Positions 47,301 to 59,200 of a stretch of 64,000 nt of DNA are shown piece by piece (position 1 is the first letter of the stretch; each line of letters starts with the position of its first letter). Made by a program: the position numbers and the translations under genes. Location: contig CM037845.1 in the NCBI GenBank assembly GCA_021234535.1, positions 6,786,501 through 6,850,500 on the forward strand, given 5' to 3'. Under the pieces are notes generated by a model, which worked only from the letters and a program-made list of their open reading frames with translations, was not told where the DNA came from and made no database searches. The stretch comes from Stichopus chloronotus (lineage: Eukaryota; Echinodermata; Holothuroidea; Aspidochirotida; Stichopodidae).

Positions 47301-49296
47301 AATGGCAGCTCATTTGGTTGTTATAGTCCTCACTGCAACCCACCCCCCCCCCCAACAACCCGTATACCTCCCCCACATCCTCCCACTCTCTCTCTCCCTC
47401 TCTCTTGAAAAATTTTGTTTGGTGCTTAATTTTGCTTAATCAGAAGAGAGGTAAAAGGGAAGAATACTACTGGGGAGTCTAAAGGGTGGTATTGAGATGT
47501 GGAATCAATGGATGTGTAAACTTCGTTTTTCTAAGTTTTGGAAGTTGCTACATTTTGTCAACGTTATTTGGAATTTCCCATTTCTTTCTCTCATTTTGCT
47601 TTTTGCTGGCATGGCACAAAGAGTTTGCTACATTTTGTCCATTCCATTCCCAAATTTTCCAGATGAAAAAGTTTCCCACTTGATAAGGTATATAATCAGT
47701 TTAATGTAAACTTAATTGTATTTCACTCGCATTGTATAGTGTGGTTGGTATCACTCTTTCATAATGGCATCGACTCTGTATGTGACTTTTACGCAACCTT
47801 TCATCATGGCTCATTGTTTTCCATGCTCCCTCTGCTATATCCTGAAGTTAATTTAGGTAATGTTTTGGTTACCCACCTACTTTTTAATGTTTATTTTTTC
47901 TTGATGTTAATCGATCAGAAGACATAGATGTGCAATGGTGACCATGAAGAGGAGGATATTGCACTAAGGTTTGTTAGTGGCTAGTGTGCACAGATCATTA
48001 AATTTGTGAGTGAAAACCACTCAAAAGAAAACATGAAATTAAGTTATTGGGTTTAAGTGTTTATTGTACCAGAATCAAGATGCTCATTGGTCTTGGCTGT
48101 GTGATTTGTTTTCAGCTACGGTTAAACTCTGTCAGTTGACGGCGTTAAAACGGAGTTCTTTCATCCTCTCCTTCAAATTGATTCCTGATGCCAAGAACAG
48201 AGTTCACTCGAATGTGAAATAAATTCCTAGACGTATTTTATTAATGGATCTTCTTTTGCCATGTAGGGGGCATCCATTAGCAGGTTACATCTCAAGCCAC
48301 AGTGAGGTATACCAGTAGTGCAATCCAACATTTTTCAGCTCATTAATTCACATATTTATCAAACTCAATAGCAAATTGATTTCCAAAATTTTGTCTAGCA
48401 GATTTTTCCATTGCATCATTTTGTATTACTATTATTTTGTATTCTTATTGTTACATATGAAACTCCCATTCATTTTTTTTTTTTTTTTGTGCCATTTATG
48501 CCGAGCACCTTCGTTATTTTTTTTTTTCTTCTTTTGCCCCTTTTTCTTTCTCCACATTTATTACCATTTGTGTATCCTCACTTGTAATTTTTGTTGCCAT
48601 AGTTACACTGCCATTTCAAAGGTACTTTTGTAGTATTCATTCACTCTTCAACACTATTCACAGGAAATGTTGTTTGCTCTTTCTGTCCAAGATGGGCCTA
48701 TTTCCTGGTTATGTTCATCTTTTTCTTTCTGCCACATGTATTTAGCCATCTTTTTTTTTCACTGAGACGAGACTTTTCAAAGTTGTCAGCCATTGTTGTT
48801 TTCTTCTGTATGTGTTGTGGATACAAAAGCAGGAGAACTAGACGTGAAGGTAACTATAGTATAACTGATATCTGTAATATGTCACAGACTCGGTGAAGGG
48901 AATTCCGTACAACACTGATTAGGTTTTTGGGGTTTTTTTTTAAATTTGCCCCGTTCAGTGTACATCAATCACCATCAAAAAGGGCTATGACGTTTGCTAA
49001 TTTGTGTTTTTTAGCCACCAAGCTCTCCAAAACTTTTGAAGCTCACCTCCTTGCATTGTTTTTTCGGTGCCCAGTTTTTCTTTGCTGTTCACCTACCACC
49101 CTTTGTTCTTTTTCCCCATCATGTGCACTGGGTGTTGTGTGTAGTTACTCAGTTACATCTGAGAGTTTCAAAACTTTACCAGTTGTGACCAGATGGACGT
49201 GCCAAGAGATGACAGAAATGTTTTCAAAGTGCAATAACACTCTGATAGGTACCACCCTTACCCCCTTAACTATCCTACCTCATCTGAGTCAGTTCA

Positions 49297-49365
49297 ATAC
49301 CCATCCACAGACACCCACCCACAGACACACCCACAGACACCCACCAACACACCCACCAAGAACCT
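49297..49365. repeat. CACCCACAGACA minisatellite
   Basis: Repeated CACCCACAGACA-type units (cacagacacccacccacagacacacccacagac and so on). Confidence 0.85.
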
Positions 49366-52227
49366 TTTTATGACTGTCTGTTGACGTGATCCACCTCAAA
49401 GGTCACAACTTTAGGTGGTGCATTCATGTTACTTCGACAGTCTCTGTGAGATATTTTGTCTTGGTCTGTTTCCTTAGTCATTTTGATGCTTTAGATATGA
49501 TGACATCTGTGTGTGTGTGTCTCCTCTACATTACACATGTGCCCACACATTTTCCTTCTTTTTTAAATGTTACATTGGGATCAGTCGCAGTGTCATTAAA
49601 GTTTGTGTGGAATATAGAAATGGAATGGGGGCGGGTGAGAATTGAGAGAGCTTGGAAGAAGGGGGTGGAGCAAAGTTGACTCAATCATTTTGAATATAGG
49701 TAGCTGCTTCAGTTTTAATTTATGCAACTGTGCATTTTAACATTGTGTAGCATGTGCCCTGTTGAATGGTTATAGCCTTTCCACCAAACATTCCCTATTT
49801 AAAGTTTCAGTCCTTTTTTTTTTCTTTTTTAAAGACATTCCTAACCGTGCCGTCATTACGTTTTGTTGTTTAATTTCCTTTTGCTCGTAAAGGGCCAACG
49901 TATTTGCAACTTTTTTGTTTGTTTTTGCCAGATTCCTGTGTTTTGGGGACTTTTTTGGTGTGTGTTGTTACACATAATTTTGTCCATTTTTCACCTATGT
50001 TTAACATTCTGTAGTCTTCATTCTAGTCTTGGAGAATTTTTCAAGGAAGTTCATGGTCCAATGATTCACTGTGGGTCCATTAAGGCTTCTGTCTTCAGAT
50101 TTTATAAGAGCAAGATAGGAAAAAAGGGAGTTGGCCAGAGTAGTCTGAGTTTACCAAGTATCCGAGGAGGAGGACGAGGTGAGACTGGAATACAGATGGT
50201 AAACATTGAAATACAGGCAGTGCCATGTTTCATCAAAGGTGGTGCCTCTAACATGCTGGAATCCTCTCCTCCTCAGGTTATTTCTGGTTCTCAAATTGTT
50301 TTCTGGTTTAAGTAAGCTCTGATTCAATCTATTGGAGTAGTGACCATCTGCCAATGGAATGGTTGCCTTACATAAATGAATACTAACTGATATTTAGATG
50401 TGTGTGGGTGCACTGGTCAGGGTTTCAGCCGTAGGTGCCTAACGGAACTTGCGAAGACAAGCGTAACAGTCAGACGAATAGTGTGTACAACAATTGAAGG
50501 GGTTCGTATGGGATGCACTTTTCTCAGAAAGACAAGACTGATAGACAAGGAAATGGGGAGTTACCATTGTGTGAACTAAATGTTGGGAGTAACAGGATAA
50601 CACAGAATAGATGGCACAAATCATGCCTTCACCTTTAAATCTCAGATAATCAATCATATCCAGTTCTCTTTATGATCAGTGTCTGTGTGTGTGAAATCTT
50701 CCCACGTCTTCGGTGTATCAGGAGATTTTGCTCCAGATACAGAAAATTTTGCGCAGATCAAAGTATCAAAAAATTCAGGGATTGAAGGGTTACATATTGT
50801 AATGATGGCCTTTCGGCTGCATCAAAGTGTGTATGCTGCAAGTAGGAGTTGGTTCTCATGGTAACTGTTTTTCAGCTGCCATGTTCCAGTCTGTTTGTTT
50901 ATTGTCTTGCTAGGTGGGCGTCACTGTTGTGATGAATCAAGGTAAACACAGAACTCTCTCACCTACAGTAAGTGGATCTGATTCACTGCTCGTGATCAGT
51001 GACTTAAAGTGTAAAAGCAGCTATTGTCAATTTCTCTGGTGGGCATTTTATTCCATGTGGAGACTTTATGAAACGAATTGGTCGCAAAAAAAAAAAAAAA
51101 CCTATGAATGAAGGCTAACATAGTGATGTAAGTGCAGATACTATTTTTATTAAGGCTCATGAATATGTATTTAGTGAATGTTACCCTACAAGTCAGTAAT
51201 AAAGGAAAGTAACATTTTAGAGAATGTCAGCAACATCACCGTTGGCTATCGTCCAGTGTTTAGTAATGAATTAAAACCCGAAAGCATTATGCAGTGGCCA
51301 GGGCATTGTCCTGGTGACGTGATAATAGAAGATGCCAAAAGGGTTTTAACTTCCTCTCCCCTTTGACAGATCTCAGGAATGCACTTTTGACCAACAGTGT
51401 CGATTCGTTAGCTATCAGAAGGAAACAGTCTTGAGAAACTGTGTCTTGAAGAGATGGAAACTAGGCAGAAGTTATCGCTATATTCATTGTTTGAGCCGTA
51501 TATCTCATCAACCGCTACTTGTACCCCCTTCTTGTAATCGTTTCATCTTTTCTTTTTCTTCTTTTCCTTTTTCTGTGTCAAAAATGAAATAAACTTCTCA
51601 TTAGGCAAGAAGAATGCTGTAAGAAGACTAAAGTTACACTCAGCATATAGTTCATTGTTTATAGCGTGTCATTCATTTTCATGCATGTGTGTAGGGGTAG
51701 TCAACACGTATCAAGGCTACGTTAGTGTTTTGCATATTCAGAGTTGTGTCATATACGCACTCATTCGTACTATTAGCATATGTGAAACAGGTTTATTTTA
51801 ATGCTAAATAGATGCTAATATGTGAATTGTTATGTACAGATTATGATTATCAAAGAAATGTTACAAATACAATGTTCCTCTTGTATGATGAAAATATTCT
51901 CTTTCTCTTTGTCCATTATCTACTACATGTGGTTGTGTTTATTTTATCCAAGCCATACATTCAGTCATAACACTATTATCATTCAGTTGGGGAATTGAAT
52001 TCAGAAAGGGGAATTGTTGTTATTCACAAAATGAATAGTCGAATTCTAGTCGGAACTTTCTCCCAAAAAAACCTGTCATTGTTAGAAAGTAAAAACTGTT
52101 GAATGAACTGTTCAGAAAATTACGATAGCATAAATATTCTAGATAAGAGCAATCCATTTTAGAATTAGTTTTGAATAGAATGATGTTTTGCTTGTCAATT
52201 AAGAAATTTTAGACATAAGGGCCCTAT

Positions 52228-53560
52228 TTCAAGGCTAGGTACATGAAGTCAAGATCACGGGTGCCGTTCCCGACCATCTGGGAGGGGGGGGGGGGTGTAA
52301 AGCCCAAATTTGTCAGTTATGCCAACCAATGGTGGCACTCCGCTTAGATATTCCTGCCCTTGGGAAACCCTCAGACCAGATCCCCACCCCTCCTGAAAAC
52401 CCTGGATAGGCACTTCATATGGGATATCGACGACATATAAGCAGAATATGTCCCCAATTATTAGATCCTGGCGGTATTATGGTAATTTCTGTTTACATTG
52501 TATTCACATTCATCTTCTACCTAACTGATGAATTTTTTCTTTTCAAAATTTCGCTGAAGGTTTTCAAACACTCTCCATGAGACGTTTTCTGGAAATTCCT
52601 ACATATGTATTGTTTGTAGATGCGTTAACTCATCATAGCTTTCATAGTAGTTAGTAAAAAAACACATTCGGGCAAAAATCTGCTCCCCCCAATTAAAACA
52701 ACAAAATTCCAGGAGTCCCTACGCCATGCGCTTAGCCCCAAATATTTGCAAAGTACTTTAAGAAAACGAAAAAGGATGAATAATTCATTGTGATTCTTGA
52801 TTCTGTAGGCAAAAATAATATGGCTCCAATCATTAGACCCTGGCGGTGCTGTTTTAATATCTGTTTACATTCTATTCACATTCATCTTCTGCCTGACGGA
52901 AGAAAAATTTCTTTTTGAAATTTCGCTGAGAATTTTCAACCACTCTCCATGAGACAATTTCTGGAAATTTACATGTCTTTTCCATAGACGATCTAATTGT
53001 AGCCCTAGCCATTGTCGTTGTAGCCATAGTTATCTCACTCATTAATTAGTAACATACATATTCGGGCAAAAATCTCCCCCCTCCCCCAAAAAATAAAAAA
53101 TAAAAATTACAAGAGTCCATACGTTTATGTACTCAGCCACATATATTTTCAAAGTAGTAAGAAAATGAGAGAGGATGCGTAATTTATTATGATTCTTGTA
53201 TCACCTCAACCCCTATCTGATACAGGTATTTACCATACCTTTTTTCATAGATTGATTTTTTTACATGAACTGAAGAGTTGCAGACATGACATCCCTATTT
53301 CAAGGCTGGGTACATGCAGCCTAGGACGGTCGGGAAATGCCATTTGCGGACATCTGGGAGGTTTGAAAAGTCCAAAATTTTCTTATTTAATCCGCGCCAA
53401 GATGGTGGCGCTCCGCTTATATAGTCCTGTCACACATGCCCTCAGGCCAGCCTCCTTTCCCGCTTAACACACCTGGACACGCTCGTCCTTGAATTGTCCT
53501 TTTACAGTCTTTGACAACATGTTTCTTTAATCACTAGACCCTGGCGGCCCCCACCTGTCA
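52228..53560. repeat. Diverged tandem repeat with A-B-B'-A' order
   Basis: Block A (CTATTTCAAGGCTAGGTACATG ... CTCCGCTTA, from about 52228) recurs at about 53297. Block B (CCTGGCGGTATTATGG ... TCTGTTTACAT ... ACTCTCCATGAGAC ... TTCGGGCAAAAATCT, from about 52466) recurs from about 52836 with period near 370 bp. After A' the start of B appears again (CACTAGACCCTGGCGG, 53535), so the array is a scrambled or partly deleted tandem of A+B units. Confidence 0.8.
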
Positions 53561-53856
53561 ATCATCAAATTGATCATTTGCCTTATAGGCCTACGCAATT
53601 TCTGACCAGTACCATTCGAAGATACAGAATCCTTCATTGAAATGCTCGTAAATTCTGCAAATACCTTACAGCTTCCTGGCTTTTTTCTTCTGGTCATGTG
53701 AATGGACGTTACCCCAGACCTCAGAGGAAAACCTATTGGACTTGTCCAATACCCAAAGCCTTGGTCACCCTATTCGTCCTCCTTTCCCCGGCTATGCCTA
53801 TGCTCCTGGGTATTTCTGGCGAAGACCTTAAAAAAATACCACAATATGGCCAAGGA

Positions 53857-54432
53857 GGGGGGGGGGGGGGCGGAAGCGGTAGCCTCTTTCGCCCCCTCTT
53901 TGGCTACATGCCTGAGTAGACACTCTTTGGTAGTCGTGGCGGTTTGAACAGGGCTTAAAATGCACCGACGGCACTAGACTACAGTTGAACACATTTAATC
54001 GGGCCCGGCGACGGCTTGCCACACAACTGAACTCTAGTCGTGGAACTGTGGTTGTGGTCACACCGCCACGACCACAGCAGACGCGGTGGGTGGTCGCCGT
54101 CGTGTCGCAGGTTGTTGTGGCATTGCGTCACGGACTTTGTATTGTATCTAGTTCAACAATATGTTTTTGAGCTTATTATCTCATCACCAGACATAGTATA
54201 CGTATGTGGTGATGAGATATTGTGGTCAGTTTGGGCCTGTATCCATTTTATGACATAAGTGGAAAGGTTTTATCTTCCTGCTAAAAGTGAACGGAAATTC
54301 GGCCTCAATATGTCAAAATTAAAAATATTTCATAGCTGACCTATCAAACACAGGGCTGGAAAAATGGACCTTCGTCAAGTTGGGGTGGGTCGTTCGAACG
54401 CTCCGACCCCCCCCCCCTCCTGGCTACGGGCC
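53857..54432. mobile_element. G-tract element termini (GGCNNGTAGCCA followed by G-run)
   Basis: G14 at 53857-53870 and TGGCTACATGCC at 53901-53912; C11 at 54407-54417 and TGGCTACGGGCC at 54421-54432. The reverse complements read GGCNNGTAGCCA followed within about 12 bases by a G-run, as also seen at 17325-17357 (GGCATAGCTAG then T8G13). The shared motif suggests ends of a transposon family. The bracketed 54000-54140 stretch is unusually GC-rich, with an inverted GTCGTGGCGGT/ACCGCCACGAC pair (53933, 54061). Confidence 0.4.
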
Positions 54433-55529
54433 TGCAGGCAATGAACATGTAACGGACTTTAGGAGGGATAGTTTCATAATGCACTGGGGACACGCTATCT
54501 TTCGCAGTTCCGGTCTGTGCAATAACTGAACAGTATCAGGATGTGACATCCACGGGAGTGGATTAATTATCCCACCGATCTGTGGAGGAATCCGAGTTAG
54601 GAGAGATGTGACATCCATGGTGGCCATATCTGTACTTCCCTGTGGAATAACCGGAGTATAATGGAATGAGACACCCAGTTGGAAGGGCTCATTCCAACCG
54701 GTCTGTAGGATATAAACAGAGTCAAGGGGTTGTGACATCAACATAAAGGGGTATATTAACAACAGTTCGATTATCTACTATCGTTTTTTTTTTTTTACAT
54801 CCTGACGGTCATGACTTTACCTAGGCTTAGGCTAGAGCTGATATTCAACTTTAATTATGAAAATTTTCGAATATACGGGAGAAATTTTTTATTCAGTAGA
54901 AAAGGCTTACGGCAGCACGATAGACTTAAAGCGGTAGAATACTGCAGAGAGTGGTAGACTTGGGTGTCCTGAGTCACAGGGATGGAGAGGTGTTACCTTT
55001 AGATTGCTCACAATTACAAACATGGGTGCAGAGACCAAAACTTTGTTTGGAGTATCTGTCTGAGATGCTGAGATGTAGGCAAAACTGTTGAAATAATGTT
55101 GCACGTCCCAATTAGGTGATGGTGGAATCCCTTGTTCGTGTTGAGGACACTTCCATTAACAAAATAAAGAAGGTGTTATATTGTTCTATGGGGCGGGGTG
55201 ACCTGGGGTGCATCGTGCACATGGACCACAGAAACTAAATATATCTGTGCAATGCTAGGTGCCATGGACTAATATAGATGAAAAGCGGTAAAAAACAAAA
55301 CAACAACAACAAGAGGGCAATCCACTGAGTTGCGTATCTCATCACCGACATGCACTGATTTCAATACAGGGCATGCAAATGGGGATTTGTAATAGTTTAC
55401 TGCAACCACATCTCACAGAGACCTAGTTCGGGGAACTAGTTGTAACTGAGTGGCAAATATTCTTCAAGCATAAAATGGTGGTAAGCAGAGCCAAACATCT
55501 CAATACTAATATCTACTGTAAGTTATAAG

Positions 55530-55765
55530 GGAAGTTCTTACAAAGCCTTAAGTTAATTGGTCTAATAGTTCTCAAGATATGTTGGAAATCTAAATTTTTG
55601 GGCAAAATTGGCTTTTTTCCTCAAAAATCAGCAAATTTCACTGGATTCACCATTACAGTAATAGGCTATTATGTTGAACAATGTGTTCTCAGGTAAGTAC
55701 TTACAAAACTTTAAGTTAATTGGTCTAATAGTTCTCAAGATATGCTGGAAATAGCAATTTTGGGG
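55530..55765. repeat. Direct repeat pair of about 65 bp
   Basis: TTAAGTTAATTGGTCTAATA, GTTCTCAAGATATGYTGGAA occurs at about 55549-55590 and again at about 55712-55752, with related flanking sequence on both sides (spacing about 163 bp). Confidence 0.9.
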
Positions 55766-55783
55766 CAAAGGTGGACCCTCCTG

Positions 55784-55813
55784 TACCCATGGTCACTCTG
55801 TGACCATGGGGTA
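55784..55813. repeat. Near-perfect hairpin
   Basis: CCCATGGTCAC (55786-55796) and GTGACCATGGG (55800-55810) form an 11-bp perfect stem with loop TCT; the outer TA/TA pairs if one G is bulged. Confidence 0.85.
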
Positions 55814-55912
55814 CTCATGGGGTGTCGCTACTCATCCCGTCCAAGAGTTTCCATGGCAACCGTTCTCCCATGGGTGCACAGTACAATATATAGCTCCACT
55901 AGCCAAGTGACT

Positions 55913-55982
55913 ACAATATCTCATCTAGCCCATTGAGGTAGTGTAATATATTTACCTCAGTGGTCTATGAGATGACAATGGC
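55913..55982. repeat. Imperfect palindrome, about 25-bp arms
   Basis: ATCTCATCTAGCCCATTGAG-GTA on the left and, in reverse complement, ATCTCATAGACCACTGAGGTA on the right, around an AT-rich loop. It lies about 250 bp upstream of the SH3BGRL start codon. Confidence 0.75.
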
Positions 55983-55989
55983 TGGCGCT

Positions 55990-56227
55990 CTTTCACTTTA
56001 GAATATATCCTATCAAGGCACACCCACACTATGGCATATAATAAACGATACATATTCGTATGGTTCAAACAGGAAGTTTAACCAGCTGTGACGATCTGGG
56101 TCGGTGGTGCGGTACGGTGCGAGGCTAGCTGCTGTGTACTATGCACTGTTTGTACTTAGTGTAACATTATTGATAACGTACAACTGCAATAGAACTTCCA
56201 GAAAAGTTTCCTTGAATTCCAGTCAAA
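55990..56227 (+). promoter_or_regulatory. Presumed promoter and 5'UTR of the SH3BGRL-like gene
   Basis: The 240 bases before the start codon include a TATA-like TATAATAAA at 56037-56045 and a moderately GC-rich stretch (56085-56135). No splice acceptor is needed before the ATG, so coding exon 1 may also contain the transcription start. This is inference from position only. Confidence 0.25.
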
Positions 56228-56272
56228 ATGACAATCAAATATTACTACTCATCAGTAACAGGTAATCTAGAG
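56228..56272 (+). CDS. SH3BGRL: SH3BGRL-like coding exon 1
   Basis: Fifteen codons, MTIKYYYSSVTGNLE, aligned with the vertebrate start MVIRVYIASSSG. Donor GTAGGT at 56273. Preceded by CAAA before the ATG, a reasonable eukaryotic start context. Confidence 0.92.
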
Positions 56273-59200
56273 GTAGGTATAGAGACCCCGAGTTAAAAGT
56301 TTTGTCCTTGTTTCCCTGTTACTGTGTTTGTGTGTGCAGGCCTAACGTTATTGTAAACTTTCTACTTCGAAGTTGCACCTGTGACAAGCGCCTTATAACT
56401 TGTATAACGTTACAACTTACATAGCCGTGTCAAGTGTCGGCCTAACGTTTATTTAATAGGCCTAGACCTCTTTTACAAATTGCATGTTGTTGGTGCCTTT
56501 GAACTGTGGCGATGGAACTTACCATTGCCGGCAAAATGCACATCGTGGAGTAATTGCAGAATATCCCGCATATCGAAGCTAGGCCGTGAAAAACAGCAGG
56601 CTACGTAGTGGCGCTCTGCGTATTGCACATAACCATTTTTGGTTTTATAAAAGGAGATATGTTTAAGTATTAGAGAGGATAGGCTTGATCGAAAAAAAAT
56701 ACTAAGTCCTGTAGGAAATTTAATGGAAATTTGCATTCGGTTTAGTGTTGCCTTTAATGAAAAAGAAACCAAAACAGGCAATTAAGTGTCCTTTTGAAGG
56801 CTCCTGGGATACGCAGTCTGATTTAGGATATAGCTTTAAGAGGCTACGGCGTACGAGGATACGCAGTCGCATTCAGGATACAGTTCTAAGAGGCTACGGG
56901 GATACGCAGTCGGAATTTTGGAATACAATTAGTAAAGGATACGGGGATACGCAGTCGAAATCAAGATATAGTTTTAAAAGACTTTTTTAATTTGAGAACG
57001 ACTCATTGTTGTCCATTTCTATGTATGACATCTACGACTGTGATGATAGCCTACAGTCTTTACAAGTGAGTAGAGTAATAGTGTAGCCCCATAATAAAGA
57101 AAGCTTCACTCAGGCTTGCGGGTATTCTGTAAGTGTTTGACTGCGCAGCCCCATAGCCCTTTAAAAAGGAGAGCTTCATTCTGGTGGGGTATTGTGCAAT
57201 TGTGCCCACATCGTGTTCATGATATAATTTTGAAAGGGCACCTAAATTTTGAAAAATTCAACCACAATTTAGGCTAGATATTGTAAGAAGATGTCACTTG
57301 GATTACCAGATCAGGCAGATGTGAGATTATCATTACTAACACTAAAATTTCAACACTGCCAGTTTAAGTTTTTACATTCTGATTTGCATGTTTTTTTTTT
57401 TTTTTTTTTCTTTAATCACATCATGGCATGTCAACTTTGTTGCACCTTTGTAAATTACACAATGCATGGAAATACATAAAATTCAGTCTAATTTTTGAGA
57501 ACTGCTATTTTCACTTCAGATGAAAAAGCAACAACAGCGAATTGAAATGATCCTGGACTCCAAGAAAATAGAGCACGAGAAAGTCGATGTTGCTGCAAGT
57601 GAAGATCATAAGAAGAAGATGAGGGATCTAATAGGTGACCCAAAAGCCCTGCCTCCTCAACTCTTCAATGGTGATGAATATTGCGGTGTAAGCCTTCAAT
57701 TTTAACAAATATTTTGTATTTAATTTACTGTAGTGAAGAAAACATTCTGTTCTTCCTCCTAGGGTTCTCTTTGTATGTCAATGTGACCCAGACATTTTGC
57801 ATGTATAGTTGCATCTACATGAGACGAAGGTTCTCATTTCCCTATAAACATTTTGCCATCTGTCCGACGTGGGTTTTGGTGTCTACGTTGGTCGGACATC
57901 CATTTCGTCACCGTCTGCATCATAGACGTGCAGTTTGGATGGAGGTTGCTTAAGATGGCCATCTGACATCGCTTGGACTGACATCCACCATTTAGTGTCC
58001 ATTTAAGGTCCATTACTTTCATCTGATGTCGTTTTTCAGTGGCAAATACTGTAGGGGCCTTCTAAAAATGACGTCGGTTCGATATTGGACTTACCTCTGA
58101 TAATTACCTGACCTCAGTCTGACTGATTGGACCAAAAACCACAGTCCAACGGATGGCAGAAAGTTTACAGGGTTCTTCAGTCAGTTTGCAGACAGCACTT
58201 GTGAAAGATAAAAAGATAAACAATGATGCTGGGGGGGAGGCATTAGATGTTAGTAACTGTTTCTGCTTAAGTATGTTAGCTATGACCAGATGGGCATAAA
58301 AATCTTGTCATGAAAACGCTCTTTATTACCACAGTGGTACACTGTAGTAATTACAGTAGTAATGTGATGGTAAACTTACTTCCTTTCAAAGAAAACAAGT
58401 TATGGTAAAGCAGCTTTCTTTGGACATCAAAAGTTGGGTGTAGTCTCTTCTCAGAGGCAAGACTTTATAAAGTTATAGTCATCCTGCATGTGCATGGTTA
58501 CAGAGCAAAAAGTAATGGTGCAGTCCCTTTTTTGTGTGTGAAAAAATCTGAGTAGGTTTGCCAAGTGGGTTTATTTATTTTAATAATAATAACTTCTTCG
58601 TTATATCTTTTTGTATCTCAATGTTCGCACGTTGTTAAGTTGGAACTCTGAGGTGGTCATTAGTTTCTCTTCTTTTTCTCAAGTGGGTAATCCCTTGGCT
58701 TGCTTAACACATAAGACTTGCCGATTTTGGATGTTTTCAGAGTCAAGTACGTGGGACATGAATAGTCCCGTCTCTGAAGCTTCTCTCTACAGTACACCTA
58801 CTTGGTGCTGGTTTCGGTGACATCGTTCTGCCTCCAATACATGATGTATATTTTGAGCAGGAATTATGTAGACAACGTAGGACACCAAACAGTGTATTAA
58901 AGTACTGTACATGTGACATGAGAAACATATCGTGGAGTATTGATCAAATTAATCATTAAAAATGTTGGAAACAGCTACAATTTCCATCAAATCCATCAAG
59001 CATCATCACATTGACCATTTTACTGTACCAACAAATTTCTTTTTTTTTTTACAGTTGCATGACGAATAAACATAAGCCATCGATGCATTGAAGCAGGGAA
59101 TCACATGATATGCCTTATGTTATCATCATTTGTTTACGTAATCCTTATTTCATTGACACTGGAGAATTTTAGATGCCTCAATTGGTTTTAGCTTGGAAGC

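Larger units (their letters stand above)
44234..51600. other. Tomosyn 3'UTR and/or intergenic, AT-rich
   Basis: AT-rich sequence with no recognisable gene. Candidate poly(A) signals AATAAA occur at 44299-44304, 44541-44546, 44850-44855 and 51588-51593 among others, so the 3'UTR end cannot be decided from sequence. It holds a C11 run followed by CT repeats (47343-47405), T-rich tracts (48470-48550) and a CACCCACAGACA minisatellite (49297-49365). Confidence 0.55.
51601..56227. other. Repeat-rich intergenic region upstream of SH3BGRL
   Basis: Holds the A-B-B-A segmental repeat (52228-53560), G-tract termini (53857-54432), a direct repeat pair (55530-55765) and two hairpins (55784-55813, 55913-55982). 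A minus-strand 112-codon open frame at 54424-54762 is unrecognised. Positions 51601-52220 show nothing. Confidence 0.6.

Noticed and set aside
48927..49373. 148-codon plus-strand frame
   Set aside because: Composition is pyrimidine-driven and its end is the CACCCACAGACA minisatellite; no family recognised.
49863..50315. 150-codon plus-strand frame
   Set aside because: First third is T-rich-derived hydrophobic sequence; no domain recognised; more likely 3'UTR or intergenic.
53385..53415. YY1-like CCAAGATGGTGGCGCTC near the A' repeat block
   Set aside because: The corresponding A block has a different version (CCAATGGTGGCACTC), so it is probably a chance motif in a decaying repeat.
55930..55955. 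let-7-like TGAGGTAGT inside the 55913-55982 palindrome
   Set aside because: The matching bases run from the stem into the loop, and similarity to let-7 stops after nine bases; not a let-7 precursor.
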